DNA of 64,000 bases from Streptomyces globosus. Lineage in GTDB: Bacteria > Actinomycetota > Actinomycetes > Streptomycetales > Streptomycetaceae. The notes under the pieces are model-generated. The model saw only the letters and a program-made list of their open reading frames with translations, was not told where the DNA came from and did not search any database. Positions 8,307-17,289 of this stretch are shown piece by piece (positions within the stretch are counted from its first letter, which is position 1; the number at the start of each line of letters is the position of its first letter). A program made the position numbers and the translations under genes. The stretch is taken from assembly GCF_003325375.1 (NCBI RefSeq), contig NZ_CP030862.1, forward strand, positions 2,359,501-2,423,500, given 5' to 3'.

Positions 8307-9454
8307 CGATCATCAGCACGAACGGCAGCGCAGCACGCACAGGAAACAGAGGAGAGCCAGTGAACCCGGGGAACCCGGCTGTCGAGAACACGGATGCCGG
8401 CAAGGGAGCCGCGCAGGCGGCCGCGGCGGACACGCTCGCCCTCCTGGAGCGCGGGCGCACGCTGTCCACCCCCGTGCTCCGCGCCGCGGTCGACCGGCTC
8501 GCCGCGCCCATGGACACCGTCGCCGCCTACCACTTCGGCTGGATCGACGCCCACGGCAACCCGGCGGACGGCGACGGCGGCAAGGCCGTCCGCCCCGCCC
8601 TCGCCCTGCTGTCCGCCGAGGCCGCCGGCGCCCCCGCCGAGGTCGGCATCCCCGGCGCCGTGGCCGTCGAACTCGTCCACAACTTCTCGCTGCTGCACGA
8701 CGACCTGATGGACGGCGACGAGCAGCGCCGCCACCGCGACACCGTCTGGAAGGTCCACGGCCCCGCCCAGGCCATCCTCGTCGGCGACGCCCTCTTCGCC
8801 CTCGCCAACGAGATCCTGCTGGAGCTCGGCACCGTCGAGGCCGGCCGCGCCACCCGCCGCCTGACGACGGCCACCCGCAAGCTCATCGACGGGCAGGCGC
8901 AGGACATCTCCTACGAGCACCGCGAGCGCGTGAGCGTCGAGGAGTGCCTGGAGATGGAGGGCAACAAGACCGGCGCCCTCCTCGCCTGCGCCGTCTCCAT
9001 CGGTGCCGTCCTCGGCGGCGCCGACGACCGCACCGCCGACAAGCTGGAGGAGTACGGCTACCACCTCGGCCTCGCCTTCCAGGCCGTCGACGACCTCCTC
9101 GGCATCTGGGGCGACCCCGAGTCCACCGGCAAGCAGACCTGGAGCGACCTGCGGCAGCGCAAGAAGTCCCTCCCGGTCGTCGCCGCCCTCGCCGCGGGCG
9201 GCCCCGCCGCCGAGGAACTCGGCGAACTCCTCGCCGCCGACGCCAAGAGCAACGACTTCGAGAACTTCTCCGAGGAGGAGTTCGCCGCCCGCGCCGCCCT
9301 CATCGAAGCGGCCGGCGGCCGCGCCTGGACCGCGGAGGAGGCGCGCCGCCAGCACGCCGTCGCCATCCGGGCCCTCGACGGCGTCGACATGCCCCAGCGG
9401 GTCCGCGACCAGCTGACCGCCCTCGCCGACTTCGTCGTCGTACGCAAGAAGTGA
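8303..9454 (+). CDS. Polyprenyl diphosphate synthase (farnesyl-diphosphate supply)
   Basis: A 383-residue trans-prenyltransferase. The first aspartate-rich motif is LLHDDLMDGDEQRR (near 130). The second is AVDDLLGIWGD (near 260), where DDxxG replaces DDxxD, a form common in actinobacterial homologues. It most likely makes the FPP used by HpnD. ATG 8303 overlaps hpnE. An alternative GTG at 8360 has the better ribosome site (AGAGGAGAG just upstream) and would remove 19 residues without domain content, so the start is uncertain. Confidence 0.9.
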   Translation: MTIISTNGSAARTGNRGEPVNPGNPAVENTDAGKGAAQAAAADTLALLERGRTLSTPVLRAAVDRLAAPMDTVAAYHFGWIDAHGNPADGDGGKAVRPALALLSAEAAGAPAEVGIPGAVAVELVHNFSLLHDDLMDGDEQRRHRDTVWKVHGPAQAILVGDALFALANEILLELGTVEAGRATRRLTTATRKLIDGQAQDISYEHRERVSVEECLEMEGNKTGALLACAVSIGAVLGGADDRTADKLEEYGYHLGLAFQAVDDLLGIWGDPESTGKQTWSDLRQRKKSLPVVAALAAGGPAAEELGELLAADAKSNDFENFSEEEFAARAALIEAAGGRAWTAEEARRQHAVAIRALDGVDMPQRVRDQLTALADFVVVRKK

Positions 9455-9499
9455 CCGCCACCCTCGTCACCCGGGTACGGATATGACGCGCGAGTCGCC

Positions 9500-9530
9500 G
9501 GCCGGCGCCCCCACCTGAGCGGCGCCGGCC
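9500..9530 (+). terminator. GC-rich hairpin between polyprenyl synthase and shc
   Basis: GGCCGGCGCC (9500-9509) pairs perfectly with GGCGCCGGCC (9521-9530) around an 11-nt loop in the 125-bp gap inside the hopanoid operon. It may be a partial terminator or processing site that sets lower shc expression, or it may have no role. There is no T tract. Confidence 0.4.
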
Positions 9531-9579
9531 GACGGCAGACCCCAGCACAGCAGAAGCCACTGCACGTTAAGGGGAAGCC

Positions 9580-11697
9580 ATGACAGCGACGACCGACGGC
9601 ACCGGCTCCCGGGACGCCGATCCGGAGGACACCACCACGGCCCCGCCGCCCGCCGGCACGGCCCGTACCGGCCTGCGCGCCGGCTCCCGCACGGGCAACC
9701 GGGGCGGGGCCGGCCGCACCGCCCCCGCCCGCCCCGCCGGAGCGGACCTCCCGCAGCCCGCCGGGCCGCCCGGCGTCCACGACGCCGCCGCGCGGGCCGT
9801 GCGCCACCTCCTCGACCGGCAGGACCCGGCCGGCTGGTGGAAGGGCGACCTGGAGACCAACGTCACCATGGACGCCGAGGACCTGCTGCTGCGCCAGTTC
9901 CTCGGCATCCGCGACGAGGCCACCACCGCGGCCGCCGCCCGCCACATCCGCGGCGGCCAGCGCGCCGACGGCACCTGGGCCACCTTCCACGACGGCCCCC
10001 CCGACCTGTCCGCCACCGTCGAGGCGTACGTCGCCCTGCGCCTGGCCGGCGACGCACCCGACGCCCCCCACATGGCCCGCGCCTCCGCCTGGATCCGCGC
10101 CCACGGCGGCATCGCCGCCGCCCGCGTCTTCACCCGGATCTGGCTCGCCCTCTTCGGCTGGTGGAGCTGGGACCACCTGCCCGAACTCCCGCCCGAACTG
10201 GTCTTCCTGCCGCCCTGGGTGCCGCTGAACATCTACGACTTCGGCTGCTGGGCCCGGCAGACCATCGTCCCGCTGACGGTCGTCTCGGCGCTCCGCCCCG
10301 TCCGCCCCGGGCCCTTCGCCCTGGACGAGCTCCACACCGACGCGCGCCGGCCCGTCCCTCCCCGCACCTACGCCCCCCTCGCCACCTGGGACGGGCTCTT
10401 CCAGCGCATGGACCGGGCCCTGCACCTCTACCGCCGGTTCGCGCCGCGCCCGCTGCGCCAGGCGGCCATGGACGCCGCCGCCCGCTGGATCATCGAACGG
10501 CAGGAGAACGACGGCTGCTGGGGCGGCATCCAGCCCCCGGCCGTCTACTCCCTGATCGCCCTCCACCTCCTCGGCTACGACCTCGGGCACCCCGTGATGC
10601 GGGCCGGCCTGGACTCCCTGGACCGCTTCGCCGTCTGGCGCGAGGACACCGCCCCCGGACCCGACGGCCTCCCCGCCGGCCCCGCACCCGTCCGCATGGT
10701 CGAGGCCTGCCAGTCCCCGGTCTGGGACACCTGCCTCGCCGCGATCGCCCTCGCGGACGCAGGCCTGCCCCCCGACCACCCGGCCCTCGTCAAGGCCGCC
10801 GACTGGATGCTCGGCGAGGAGATCACCCGCACCGGCGACTGGGCCGTCCGCAGACCCGGACTCGCCCCCGGAGGCTGGGCGTTCGAGTTCCACAACGACA
10901 ACTACCCCGACATCGACGACACCGCCGAAGTGGTCCTGGCCCTGCGCCGCGTCGCCCACCCCGACCCCGACCGCCTGGACGCCGCAGTCGACCGCGCCGT
11001 CACCTGGACCCTCGGCATGCAGTCCGGCGACGGCGCCTGGGCCGCCTTCGACGCCGACAACACCAGCACCCTGCCCAACCGGCTGCCCTTCTGCGACTTC
11101 GGGGAGGTCGTCGACCCGCCCTCCGCCGACGTCACCGCCCATGTCGTCGAGATGCTCGCCGCCGAGGGCCGCGCCCACGACCCGCGCACCCGCCGCGGCA
11201 TCACCTGGCTCCTCGACCGGCAGGAGCCCGACGGGAGCTGGTTCGGCCGCTGGGGCACCAACTACGTCTACGGCACCGGCTCCGTCCTCCCGGCCCTCGC
11301 CGCCGCCGGAATCCCCGCCTCCCACCCCGCCGTCCGGCGCGCCGTCGCCTGGCTGGAGTCCGTACAGAACGACGACGGCGGCTGGGGCGAGGACCAGCGC
11401 TCCTACCAGGACCCCCGGACCTGGGCCGGACGCGGAGCCTCCACCCCCTCGCAGACCGCCTGGGCGCTGATGGCGCTCCTGGCCGCCGGGGAGCGCGGCA
11501 GCAAGGCCGTCGAACGCGGCATCGCCCACCTCGTGCGCACCCAGCTCCCCGACGGCACCTGGGACGAGCCGCACTTCACGGGCACCGGCTTCCCCTGGGA
11601 CTTCTCCATCAACTACCACCTCTACCGGCACGTGTTCCCGCTCACCGCCCTCGGCCGCTACCTGTACGGGGACCCCTTCACGCCCGGGACGCACTGA
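9580..11697 (+). CDS. shc: Squalene-hopene cyclase
   Basis: A 705-residue terpene cyclase that turns squalene into hopene at the membrane surface. The catalytic DxDD motif is DIDDTAE near residue 445. Several QW repeats are visible (for example QENDGCWGG near 308, QSGDGAWAAFDADN near 485, QEPDGSWFGRWG near 550 and QNDDGGWGED near 595). The N-terminal 60 residues are low-complexity. AAGGGGAAGCC precedes ATG 9580 as the ribosome site. Length matches the family. TGA overlaps the ATG of hpnG. Confidence 0.96.
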   Translation: MTATTDGTGSRDADPEDTTTAPPPAGTARTGLRAGSRTGNRGGAGRTAPARPAGADLPQPAGPPGVHDAAARAVRHLLDRQDPAGWWKGDLETNVTMDAEDLLLRQFLGIRDEATTAAAARHIRGGQRADGTWATFHDGPPDLSATVEAYVALRLAGDAPDAPHMARASAWIRAHGGIAAARVFTRIWLALFGWWSWDHLPELPPELVFLPPWVPLNIYDFGCWARQTIVPLTVVSALRPVRPGPFALDELHTDARRPVPPRTYAPLATWDGLFQRMDRALHLYRRFAPRPLRQAAMDAAARWIIERQENDGCWGGIQPPAVYSLIALHLLGYDLGHPVMRAGLDSLDRFAVWREDTAPGPDGLPAGPAPVRMVEACQSPVWDTCLAAIALADAGLPPDHPALVKAADWMLGEEITRTGDWAVRRPGLAPGGWAFEFHNDNYPDIDDTAEVVLALRRVAHPDPDRLDAAVDRAVTWTLGMQSGDGAWAAFDADNTSTLPNRLPFCDFGEVVDPPSADVTAHVVEMLAAEGRAHDPRTRRGITWLLDRQEPDGSWFGRWGTNYVYGTGSVLPALAAAGIPASHPAVRRAVAWLESVQNDDGGWGEDQRSYQDPRTWAGRGASTPSQTAWALMALLAAGERGSKAVERGIAHLVRTQLPDGTWDEPHFTGTGFPWDFSINYHLYRHVFPLTALGRYLYGDPFTPGTH

Positions 11698-12362
11698 TGC
11701 CCGCAGCCGCCCGGCCCGGCGCCCCCGCGGCCGCCCCGCTGCTCGTCGCCTGCGCCCTGCGCATCGAGCGGGCCGCCCTCGGCGGCGGACGGGGGGCACC
11801 GCCCGGCACCACCGTCCTGCGCACCGGGATGGGGCCGCGGGCCGCCGAGCGGGCCGTCGTACGGGCCCTGGCGGCGCCGGAGCTGGCCGGCGCGGCCGTC
11901 CTCGCCACCGGCTTCTGCGCCGGGCTCGTCCCCGGCATGCACCCCGGCGACCTCGTCGTCGCCGAGGAGGCCCGCGACCCCCGGGGAACCGTCGCCTGCA
12001 CCGGCGTTTCCCGGCTCGCGGAGGCGCTGGCCCGCGCCGCACCCGACCGCACCGTGCACACCGGGGTCCTGACCGGCTCCGACCACGTCGTCCGCGGGCA
12101 GGAGCGGGCCCGGCTGCGCGCCGGGGGCGCCATCGGCGTCGACATGGAGTCGGCGGCCACCCTGTGGGCCGCGAGCCGGGCCGCCGGCGCGGACGGCGCG
12201 ATCCGCCCCGTTGCGGCCGTCCGGGTGGTCGTGGACGCCCCGGAGCACGAGCTCGTCCGCATCGGCACCCTCCGCGGTGGAATATCGGCCTTCCGTGTAC
12301 TGCGTGCCCTACTGCCTGCTTTTCACGACTGGCACCGTTCTTCGCCGCTCCCCAGGAGGTGA
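11697..12362 (+). CDS. hpnG: Adenosylhopane nucleosidase/phosphorylase HpnG
   Basis: A 221-residue member of the nucleoside phosphorylase superfamily. ATGFCAGL near residue 80, GDLVVAEEARDP near 95, and the conserved GVDMESAA near 145 are typical. HpnG removes adenine from adenosylhopane to give ribosylhopane. ATG 11697 shares its A with the shc stop codon (TGATG), so translation is coupled. hpnH follows 5 bp after the stop. Confidence 0.9.
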   Translation: MPAAARPGAPAAAPLLVACALRIERAALGGGRGAPPGTTVLRTGMGPRAAERAVVRALAAPELAGAAVLATGFCAGLVPGMHPGDLVVAEEARDPRGTVACTGVSRLAEALARAAPDRTVHTGVLTGSDHVVRGQERARLRAGGAIGVDMESAATLWAASRAAGADGAIRPVAAVRVVVDAPEHELVRIGTLRGGISAFRVLRALLPAFHDWHRSSPLPRR

Positions 12363-12367
12363 GCCAG

Positions 12368-13399
12368 ATGGCCATGCCGCTGCGACAGTCCATCAGGGTC
12401 GGGACCTATCTGCTCGAACAGAAGCTCCGCAAGCGCGACAAGTTCCCCCTGATCGTCGAGTTGGAGCCGCTCTACGCCTGCAACCTGGCCTGTGAGGGCT
12501 GCGGGAAGATCCAGCACCCGGCGGGGGTGCTCAAACAGCGCATGCCGGTCGCCCAGGCGGTCGGAGCCGTCCTGGAGTCCGGGGCGCCGATGGTGTCCAT
12601 CGCGGGCGGGGAGCCGCTGATGCACCCGCAGATCGACGAGATCGTCCGCCAGTTGACAGCCCGCCGCAAGTACGTCTTCCTGTGCACGAACGCGCTGCTG
12701 CTCCGCAAGAAGATCGCCAAGTTCGCCCCGTCCCCCTACTTCGCCTTCGCCGTGCACATCGACGGGCTGCGCGAGCGCCACGACGAGTCCGTGGCCAAGG
12801 AGGGCGTCTTCGACGAGGCCGTCGAGGCCATCAGGGAGGCGAAGAGGCGCGGGTTCCGGGTGACGACGAACTCCACGTTCTTCAACACCGACACCCCGCA
12901 GACGGTCATCGAGGTGCTGAACTACCTCAACGACGACCTCCAGGTCGACGAAATGATGATCTCACCTGCCTACGCCTACGAAAAGGCACCCGACCAGGAG
13001 CACTTCCTGGGCGTCGACCAGACCAGAGAACTCTTCAGGAAGGCCTTCGCAGGCGGAAACCGCCGCCGCTGGCGCCTCAACCACTCGCCGCTCTTCCTGG
13101 ACTTCCTGGAGGGCCGGGCCGATTTCCCCTGCACCGCCTGGGCCATTCCCAATTACTCCCTCTTCGGCTGGCAGCGCCCCTGCTACCTGATGAGCGACGG
13201 GTACGTGCCCACCTACCGGGAGCTGGTCGAGGAGACCGACTGGAGCAGGTACGGCCGCGGCAAGGACCCGCGGTGCGCGAACTGCATGGCGCACTGCGGC
13301 TACGAGCCGACCGCCGTCCTCGCCACCATGGGCTCGCTGAAGGAGTCGCTGCGCGCGGCCCGCGAGACGCTCGGCGGCAGCCGGGCCGGCCGGCGGTGA
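12368..13399 (+). CDS. hpnH: Adenosyl-hopene transferase HpnH (radical SAM)
   Basis: A 343-residue radical SAM enzyme that adds the 5'-deoxyadenosyl group to hopene. The cluster-binding motif is CNLACEGC near residue 38, followed by SIAGGEPLMHP near 78. The C-terminal part contains further cysteines, including CANCMAHCGY, typical of this family. ATG 12368 has a strong AGGAGG site upstream (12353-12360). GTGA links it directly to the aminotransferase, with no ispG or dxs between them. Confidence 0.95.
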   Translation: MAMPLRQSIRVGTYLLEQKLRKRDKFPLIVELEPLYACNLACEGCGKIQHPAGVLKQRMPVAQAVGAVLESGAPMVSIAGGEPLMHPQIDEIVRQLTARRKYVFLCTNALLLRKKIAKFAPSPYFAFAVHIDGLRERHDESVAKEGVFDEAVEAIREAKRRGFRVTTNSTFFNTDTPQTVIEVLNYLNDDLQVDEMMISPAYAYEKAPDQEHFLGVDQTRELFRKAFAGGNRRRWRLNHSPLFLDFLEGRADFPCTAWAIPNYSLFGWQRPCYLMSDGYVPTYRELVEETDWSRYGRGKDPRCANCMAHCGYEPTAVLATMGSLKESLRAARETLGGSRAGRR

Positions 13400-14793
13400 C
13401 CGGGGGAGCGGGCTCCGGTTTCGACCTGCGGGCCCTGCTGGCCGAGCGCGGCGCCGAGGGGTACGAGCTGCACGCGCGCCACCTCAACCCGCAACTGCCC
13501 CGGATGCTGCACACCATCGGCTTCGACAGGGTCTACGAGCGGGCCGAGGGCGCCCATTTCTGGGACGCCGAGGGCAACGACCACCTGGACATGCTGGCCG
13601 GGTTCGGGGTCATGGGGCTCGGCCGCCACCACCCGGTGGTGCGCCGGGCGCTGCACGACGTCCTCGACGCCGGACTCGCCGACCTGACCCGCTTCGACTG
13701 CCCGCCGCTGCCGGGCCTGCTCGCGGAGCGGCTGCTCTCGTACAGCCCCCACCTGGACCGCGTCTTCTTCGGCAACAGCGGCACCGAGGCCGTCGAGACC
13801 GCCCTGAAGTTCGCCCGGTACGCCACCGGGCGGCCCAGGGTCCTCTACTGCGACCACGCCTTCCACGGGCTGACGGCCGGCGCGCTGTCGGTCAACGGGG
13901 AGCGCGGCTTCCGCAACGGCTTCGCGCCACTGCTGCCCGACACCCGGATCCCGCTCGGCGACCTGGCCGCCCTGGAGCGGGAGCTGCTCCGGGGGGACGT
14001 GGCCGCGTTCGTCGTCGAGCCCGTCCAGGGCAAGGGCGTGCACGCCGCCCCGCCGGGCTTCCTGGCCGCCGCCCAGGAGCTGCTGCACCGGCACAAGGCG
14101 CTGCTCATCGCCGACGAGGTGCAGACCGGCATCGGACGTACCGGCGACTTCTACGCGTACCAGCACGAGCCGGGTGTCGAACCGGACCTGGTGTGCGTCG
14201 CCAAGGCGCTGTCCGGGGGGTACGTCCCCGTCGGCGCAACCCTGGGCCGGGACTGGATCTTCCGCAAGGTGTACTCCTCCATGGACCGGGTGCTCGTCCA
14301 CTCCGCCAGCTTCGGCTCCAACGCGCAGGCGATGGCGGCCGGGCTCGCCGTGCTCGCCGTCATGGAGGACGAGCAGCTGGTGGCCCGCGCCCGTGCGATG
14401 GGCGAGCTGCTGCGCGGGCGGCTCGCCGCGCTCGTCGGCGACTACGAGCTGCTGCACGAGGTGCGGGGGCGGGGCCTGATGATCGGCATCGAGTTCGGGC
14501 GGCCGTCGTCGCTGGGGCTGCGCAGCCGGTGGACGGTGCTCCAGGCCGCCCGCAAGGGGCTCTTCGCCCAGATGGTCGTGGTGCCGCTGCTGCGCAGGCA
14601 CCGGATCCTGACCCAGGTGTCGGGGGACCGCCTGGAGGTCATCAAGCTGATTCCGCCGCTGGTGATCGACGAGGCGGACGTCGACCGGTTCGTCGGGGCC
14701 TTCCGCGAGGTCATGGACGAGGCGCACGACGGGGGCGGGCTGATGTGGGAGTTCGGCCGGACGCTCGTCAGGCAGGCGGCCGGGGGGAGCTGA
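13396..14793 (+). CDS. hpnO: Class III aminotransferase, aminobacteriohopanetriol formation
   Basis: A 465-residue PLP-dependent class III aminotransferase. FFGNSGTEAVE is near residue 123, LIADEVQTGIGRTG near 237, and the PLP-binding lysine lies in CVAKALSGGY near 272. In streptomycetes the aminotransferase at this position converts the ribosylhopane-derived aldehyde to aminobacteriohopanetriol; the symbol is by analogy to HpnO, and orthology was not tested. GTG 13396 overlaps the hpnH stop. It is the last gene of the operon. Confidence 0.83.
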   Translation: MTGGAGSGFDLRALLAERGAEGYELHARHLNPQLPRMLHTIGFDRVYERAEGAHFWDAEGNDHLDMLAGFGVMGLGRHHPVVRRALHDVLDAGLADLTRFDCPPLPGLLAERLLSYSPHLDRVFFGNSGTEAVETALKFARYATGRPRVLYCDHAFHGLTAGALSVNGERGFRNGFAPLLPDTRIPLGDLAALERELLRGDVAAFVVEPVQGKGVHAAPPGFLAAAQELLHRHKALLIADEVQTGIGRTGDFYAYQHEPGVEPDLVCVAKALSGGYVPVGATLGRDWIFRKVYSSMDRVLVHSASFGSNAQAMAAGLAVLAVMEDEQLVARARAMGELLRGRLAALVGDYELLHEVRGRGLMIGIEFGRPSSLGLRSRWTVLQAARKGLFAQMVVVPLLRRHRILTQVSGDRLEVIKLIPPLVIDEADVDRFVGAFREVMDEAHDGGGLMWEFGRTLVRQAAGGS

Positions 14794-14802
14794 GCGGTCC
14801 GG

Positions 14803-14827
14803 GGGCGCCGGCGGCCGGCCGGCGCCC
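14803..14827. terminator. Bidirectional terminator between hopanoid operon and phosphatase gene
   Basis: GGGCGCCGGC (14803-14812) pairs perfectly with GCCGGCGCCC (14818-14827) around a 5-nt loop. It lies between two convergent genes (stops at 14793 and 14843) and can serve both strands. Confidence 0.65.
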
Positions 14828-14842
14828 TCAGGCCCCGGGAGC

Positions 14843-15661
14843 TCAGGCGAGCAGCCGGTCGCGGAGGCGGTCCAGGGTGGCGGGGGCCAGGCGCAGGCCC
14901 TCGGTCAGGTAGCGGTCGGTGCCGCCCCAGTGCGCGTCGATGGTGTCGAAGGCCGCGGCCAGGTACGCGGCGCGGGCGTCGAAGAGCGGCGCGAGCAGTT
15001 CCGTCGCCTCGGGGGAGCGGGCCTCGGGGATGCCGCTGCCGGGGCGCACGCGGTAGCGGCGGTGCGGGGCGTTCGACTCCAGGTAGTCCGCCAGGATCGC
15101 CTCCCGCTCCACCCCCAGTGCGAGGAGCGTGACGGCGACCGCCACCCCGGCCCGGTCCTTGCCTGCGGCGCAGTGCATGAGCGCCGGGACGCTGTCCTCG
15201 GCCAGCGCGTGCAGTACCCGGCCGTGCTCGGCGGTGCGCTCCACGACCATCGCGCGGTAGGAGGCGGTCATCCGCGCGGCGGCCCTGCCGTCGCCGAGGA
15301 TGCCGCGGAGCTGCTCGGTGTCGCCGTCGCGCACCATCGACCAGAAGTCCGCGCCGGCGGCCGGGTCGGAGAGCGGAATGTTCAGGTTGCGCACGCCGGC
15401 GAGCGGGATGTCGGGCCCCTCCAGGGCCTGGTCGACGGCGTTGCGGAAGTCGAAGACGGTGTGCAGGCCCAGTGATTCGAGGAACTCTGTATCGGTTTCG
15501 GTGGCATGCGCCAGATGTCCGCTTCGGTAGAGTCGTCCCGACCTGACCCGGCGTCCGTCGAGGGTCGGGAGGCCGCCCACGTCGCGGAAGTTGCGTACGC
15601 CGGCCAGTTGCGGCTCGGGCGCCGGTCCGGCCGGAGGGGGCGCGGGTATCTGCTGGGTCAC
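14843..15661 (-). CDS. Atypical tyrosine-protein phosphatase (PtpB-like)
   Basis: A 272-residue phosphatase of the bacterial Tyr/dual-specificity/lipid phosphatase family. The N-terminus GVRNFRDVGG is characteristic of the PtpB-like group, and the catalytic P-loop is HCAAGKDRAG near residue 167 (C-x5-R). The start is the GTG at complement 15659-15661, preceded by GGAGG six nucleotides upstream. Longer in-frame starts (ATG at 15676 or beyond) would include that ribosome site in the coding region. Targets may be phosphotyrosine or phosphoinositides. It is a single gene, convergent to the hopanoid operon. Confidence 0.88.
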   Translation of the reverse strand: MTQQIPAPPPAGPAPEPQLAGVRNFRDVGGLPTLDGRRVRSGRLYRSGHLAHATETDTEFLESLGLHTVFDFRNAVDQALEGPDIPLAGVRNLNIPLSDPAAGADFWSMVRDGDTEQLRGILGDGRAAARMTASYRAMVVERTAEHGRVLHALAEDSVPALMHCAAGKDRAGVAVAVTLLALGVEREAILADYLESNAPHRRYRVRPGSGIPEARSPEATELLAPLFDARAAYLAAAFDTIDAHWGGTDRYLTEGLRLAPATLDRLRDRLLA

Positions 15662-15945
15662 GTGGATCCTCCGCATCGTCACCGGATGTCCGAATTGAGC
15701 TGCTTGGGGCCAACGTGCCGCTGTCGGAGGGGAGATCGGGCGCAGCCCCGTGAGCCAGATCATACGGTGACCGTGCGTGCCCGAGAAGGAAACGCGAAAG
15801 CCCCGGCCGGAAGGCCTGTTGGCACAAGCGAATGGACACAGGGTGACCGGAATTCCGCCGGAAACGCGTTCCTGTGAATCCGTCAGGTAATTCGCGGCTT
15901 GTTCCGTCCCGTCGGACTGGATTACCTTCGCGACCGATCCGGACG

Positions 15946-16146
15946 GACCGCCTAATCCTGCCGCCGCCCGGAAACCGCACTCGACCATTCACGCGACCGG
16001 CAGGAGCGGGGGAACCAGGTAGGCCGCCGTCGCCGGAGTTCCCCCTCCGGAAACGGCTCGGGGTGAAGCCGCGCACGTCCCGCTCGCGGGGCCGTGCCGG
16101 CCGGACAGCTCCCGGTCCGAACCCGACAGCTCACCTCGCAGGCGCC
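15946..16146 (+). promoter_or_regulatory. ydaO-yuaA type c-di-AMP riboswitch
   Basis: The leader of the LysM/M23 peptidase gene carries the conserved blocks of the actinobacterial ydaO class: GGCAGGAGCGGGGGAACC (about 15999-16016), CGGGGTGAAGCCGC (about 16059-16072) and CCGAACCCGACAGCTCACCT (16117-16136), closed by CGCAGGCG just before the ribosome site. Such elements bind cyclic di-AMP and, in streptomycetes, usually turn off cell-wall hydrolase genes. Edges are approximate. The rest of the 500-bp gap (15662-15945) should hold the promoters of the two divergent genes; none is clear. Confidence 0.88.
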
Positions 16147-16161
16147 GGAGAGGAATCCGCC

Positions 16162-17121
16162 ATGCCGGCCAAGGGCAAGCACCGCCGTCCGAAGTCCCGC
16201 TCGATAGCCCGGGGCTTCGCCGCCGCCGGAACCGGGGGCGCCGCGCTCGCGCTCCCGCTCGTCGGCGCCGCCGGCGCCCACGCGGCTCCCGCCGCCGCCC
16301 CGCACGCCCCCTCGGCGGTGCAGGCGCAGCCCATTGCCGCCGCACCGGCCGCCGCCCCCGCCCCTGCCGTGTACACCGTCGTGCCGGGGGACTGCCTCTC
16401 CACCATCGCCGCGGACCGGGGCGTCGAGGGCGGCTGGCAGCAGCTGTACGCCGACAACCGGGAGGCCGTCGGCGCCGACCCGTCGCTGATCCACCCCGGC
16501 CTCCGGCTCAGCCTCGGCGCGCCGGGCGGCGCCGGCGCCGCGGCGCCGGCCCAGGCCGCAAAGCCCGCCGGCAAGCCCGCCGCCGCGCCGAAGAAGCAGG
16601 CCCCGGCCCCGGCGGCAGCAGCCGCCGCCGGCCAGCGCACCGCCAAGGCCGCAGCCGACCGGCAGGCCGCCGCCCCGAAGGCGTCCGCCCCGAAGGCCGC
16701 CGCACCCGTCGCCGCCGGCGCCTTCGTCGCCCCCGTCGGCGGCGGCGTCTCCACCGCGTACAGGATGTCCGGCGCCATGTGGTCCAGCGGCTACCACACC
16801 GGCGTCGACTTCATCGCAAGCTCCGGCACCCAGGTGCGCGCCGTCGGCGCCGGCACCGTCGTCTCCGCCGGCTGGGGAGGCGCGTACGGCAACGAGGTCG
16901 TCATCCGGCACGCCGACGGCAAGTACTCCCAGTACGCCCACCTCTCCCAGCTGTCCGTGACCGCCGGCCAGAGCGTCACCGCCGGCCAGGGCATCGGCCT
17001 CTCCGGCTCCACCGGCAACTCCACCGGCCCGCACCTCCACTTCGAGATCCGCACCGGCCAGTCCTACGGCTCCGACATCGATCCGATCGCCTACCTCCGC
17101 TCCAAGGGCGTCACCATCTGA
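16162..17121 (+). CDS. Secreted LysM and M23-family peptidoglycan hydrolase
   Basis: A 319-residue exported cell-wall enzyme. The N-terminus is basic, then hydrophobic, ending in a likely signal peptidase site after GAHAA. A LysM domain follows (residues 70-115, YTVVPGDCLSTIAADRG). Next is an Ala/Pro/Lys-rich linker (about 120-185). The C-terminal M23 peptidase domain has GYHTGVDF (near 212) and HLHFEI (near 291), which supply the zinc ligands. ATG 16162 follows GGAGAGGA; a longer frame upstream runs through the riboswitch and is rejected. It probably cuts peptide cross-links during growth or germination, under c-di-AMP control. Confidence 0.92.
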   Translation: MPAKGKHRRPKSRSIARGFAAAGTGGAALALPLVGAAGAHAAPAAAPHAPSAVQAQPIAAAPAAAPAPAVYTVVPGDCLSTIAADRGVEGGWQQLYADNREAVGADPSLIHPGLRLSLGAPGGAGAAAPAQAAKPAGKPAAAPKKQAPAPAAAAAAGQRTAKAAADRQAAAPKASAPKAAAPVAAGAFVAPVGGGVSTAYRMSGAMWSSGYHTGVDFIASSGTQVRAVGAGTVVSAGWGGAYGNEVVIRHADGKYSQYAHLSQLSVTAGQSVTAGQGIGLSGSTGNSTGPHLHFEIRTGQSYGSDIDPIAYLRSKGVTI

Positions 17122-17153
17122 ACCCCGCCCCGGCAGGGGCGGCGGCCGGACCC

Positions 17154-17192
17154 GTGCGGGGCCGGGGCCCGAGGGGGGTCCCGGCCCCGCAC
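17154..17192 (+). terminator. Strong terminator after the M23 peptidase gene
   Basis: GTGCGGGGCCGGGGCC (17154-17169) pairs with GGTCCCGGCCCCGCAC (17177-17192) around a 7-nt loop, with one G-U pair. It begins 32 bp after the stop codon. Confidence 0.8.
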
Positions 17193-17244
17193 GCCTCTAT
17201 TCCGAACCGACCGGGTGGTATAGATCACGGACCGTCAACCCCTT

Positions 17245-17260
17245 CCTACGGTGGCGTAGG
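17245..17260. promoter_or_regulatory. Palindromic operator candidate before the SGNH hydrolase
   Basis: CCTACG-GTGG-CGTAGG is a perfect 6-bp inverted repeat with a 4-bp centre, 30 bp before the GTG of the hydrolase gene. Its size and position suit a TetR- or GntR-type repressor. The regulator is not in this window. Confidence 0.4.
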
Positions 17261-17289
17261 TCACGTGGCGGGGTGAAAAATACGGTCTT

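Noticed and set aside
9058-12393. 1111-codon minus-strand frame across the hopanoid genes
   Set aside because: It is antisense to three well-supported genes and low-complexity.
15674-15988. Longer N-terminus for the tyrosine phosphatase
   Set aside because: It would place the GGAGG ribosome site inside the gene and add residues without family similarity.
15874-16161. N-terminal extension of the M23 peptidase
   Set aside because: The extension reads through the riboswitch and would bury the signal peptide.
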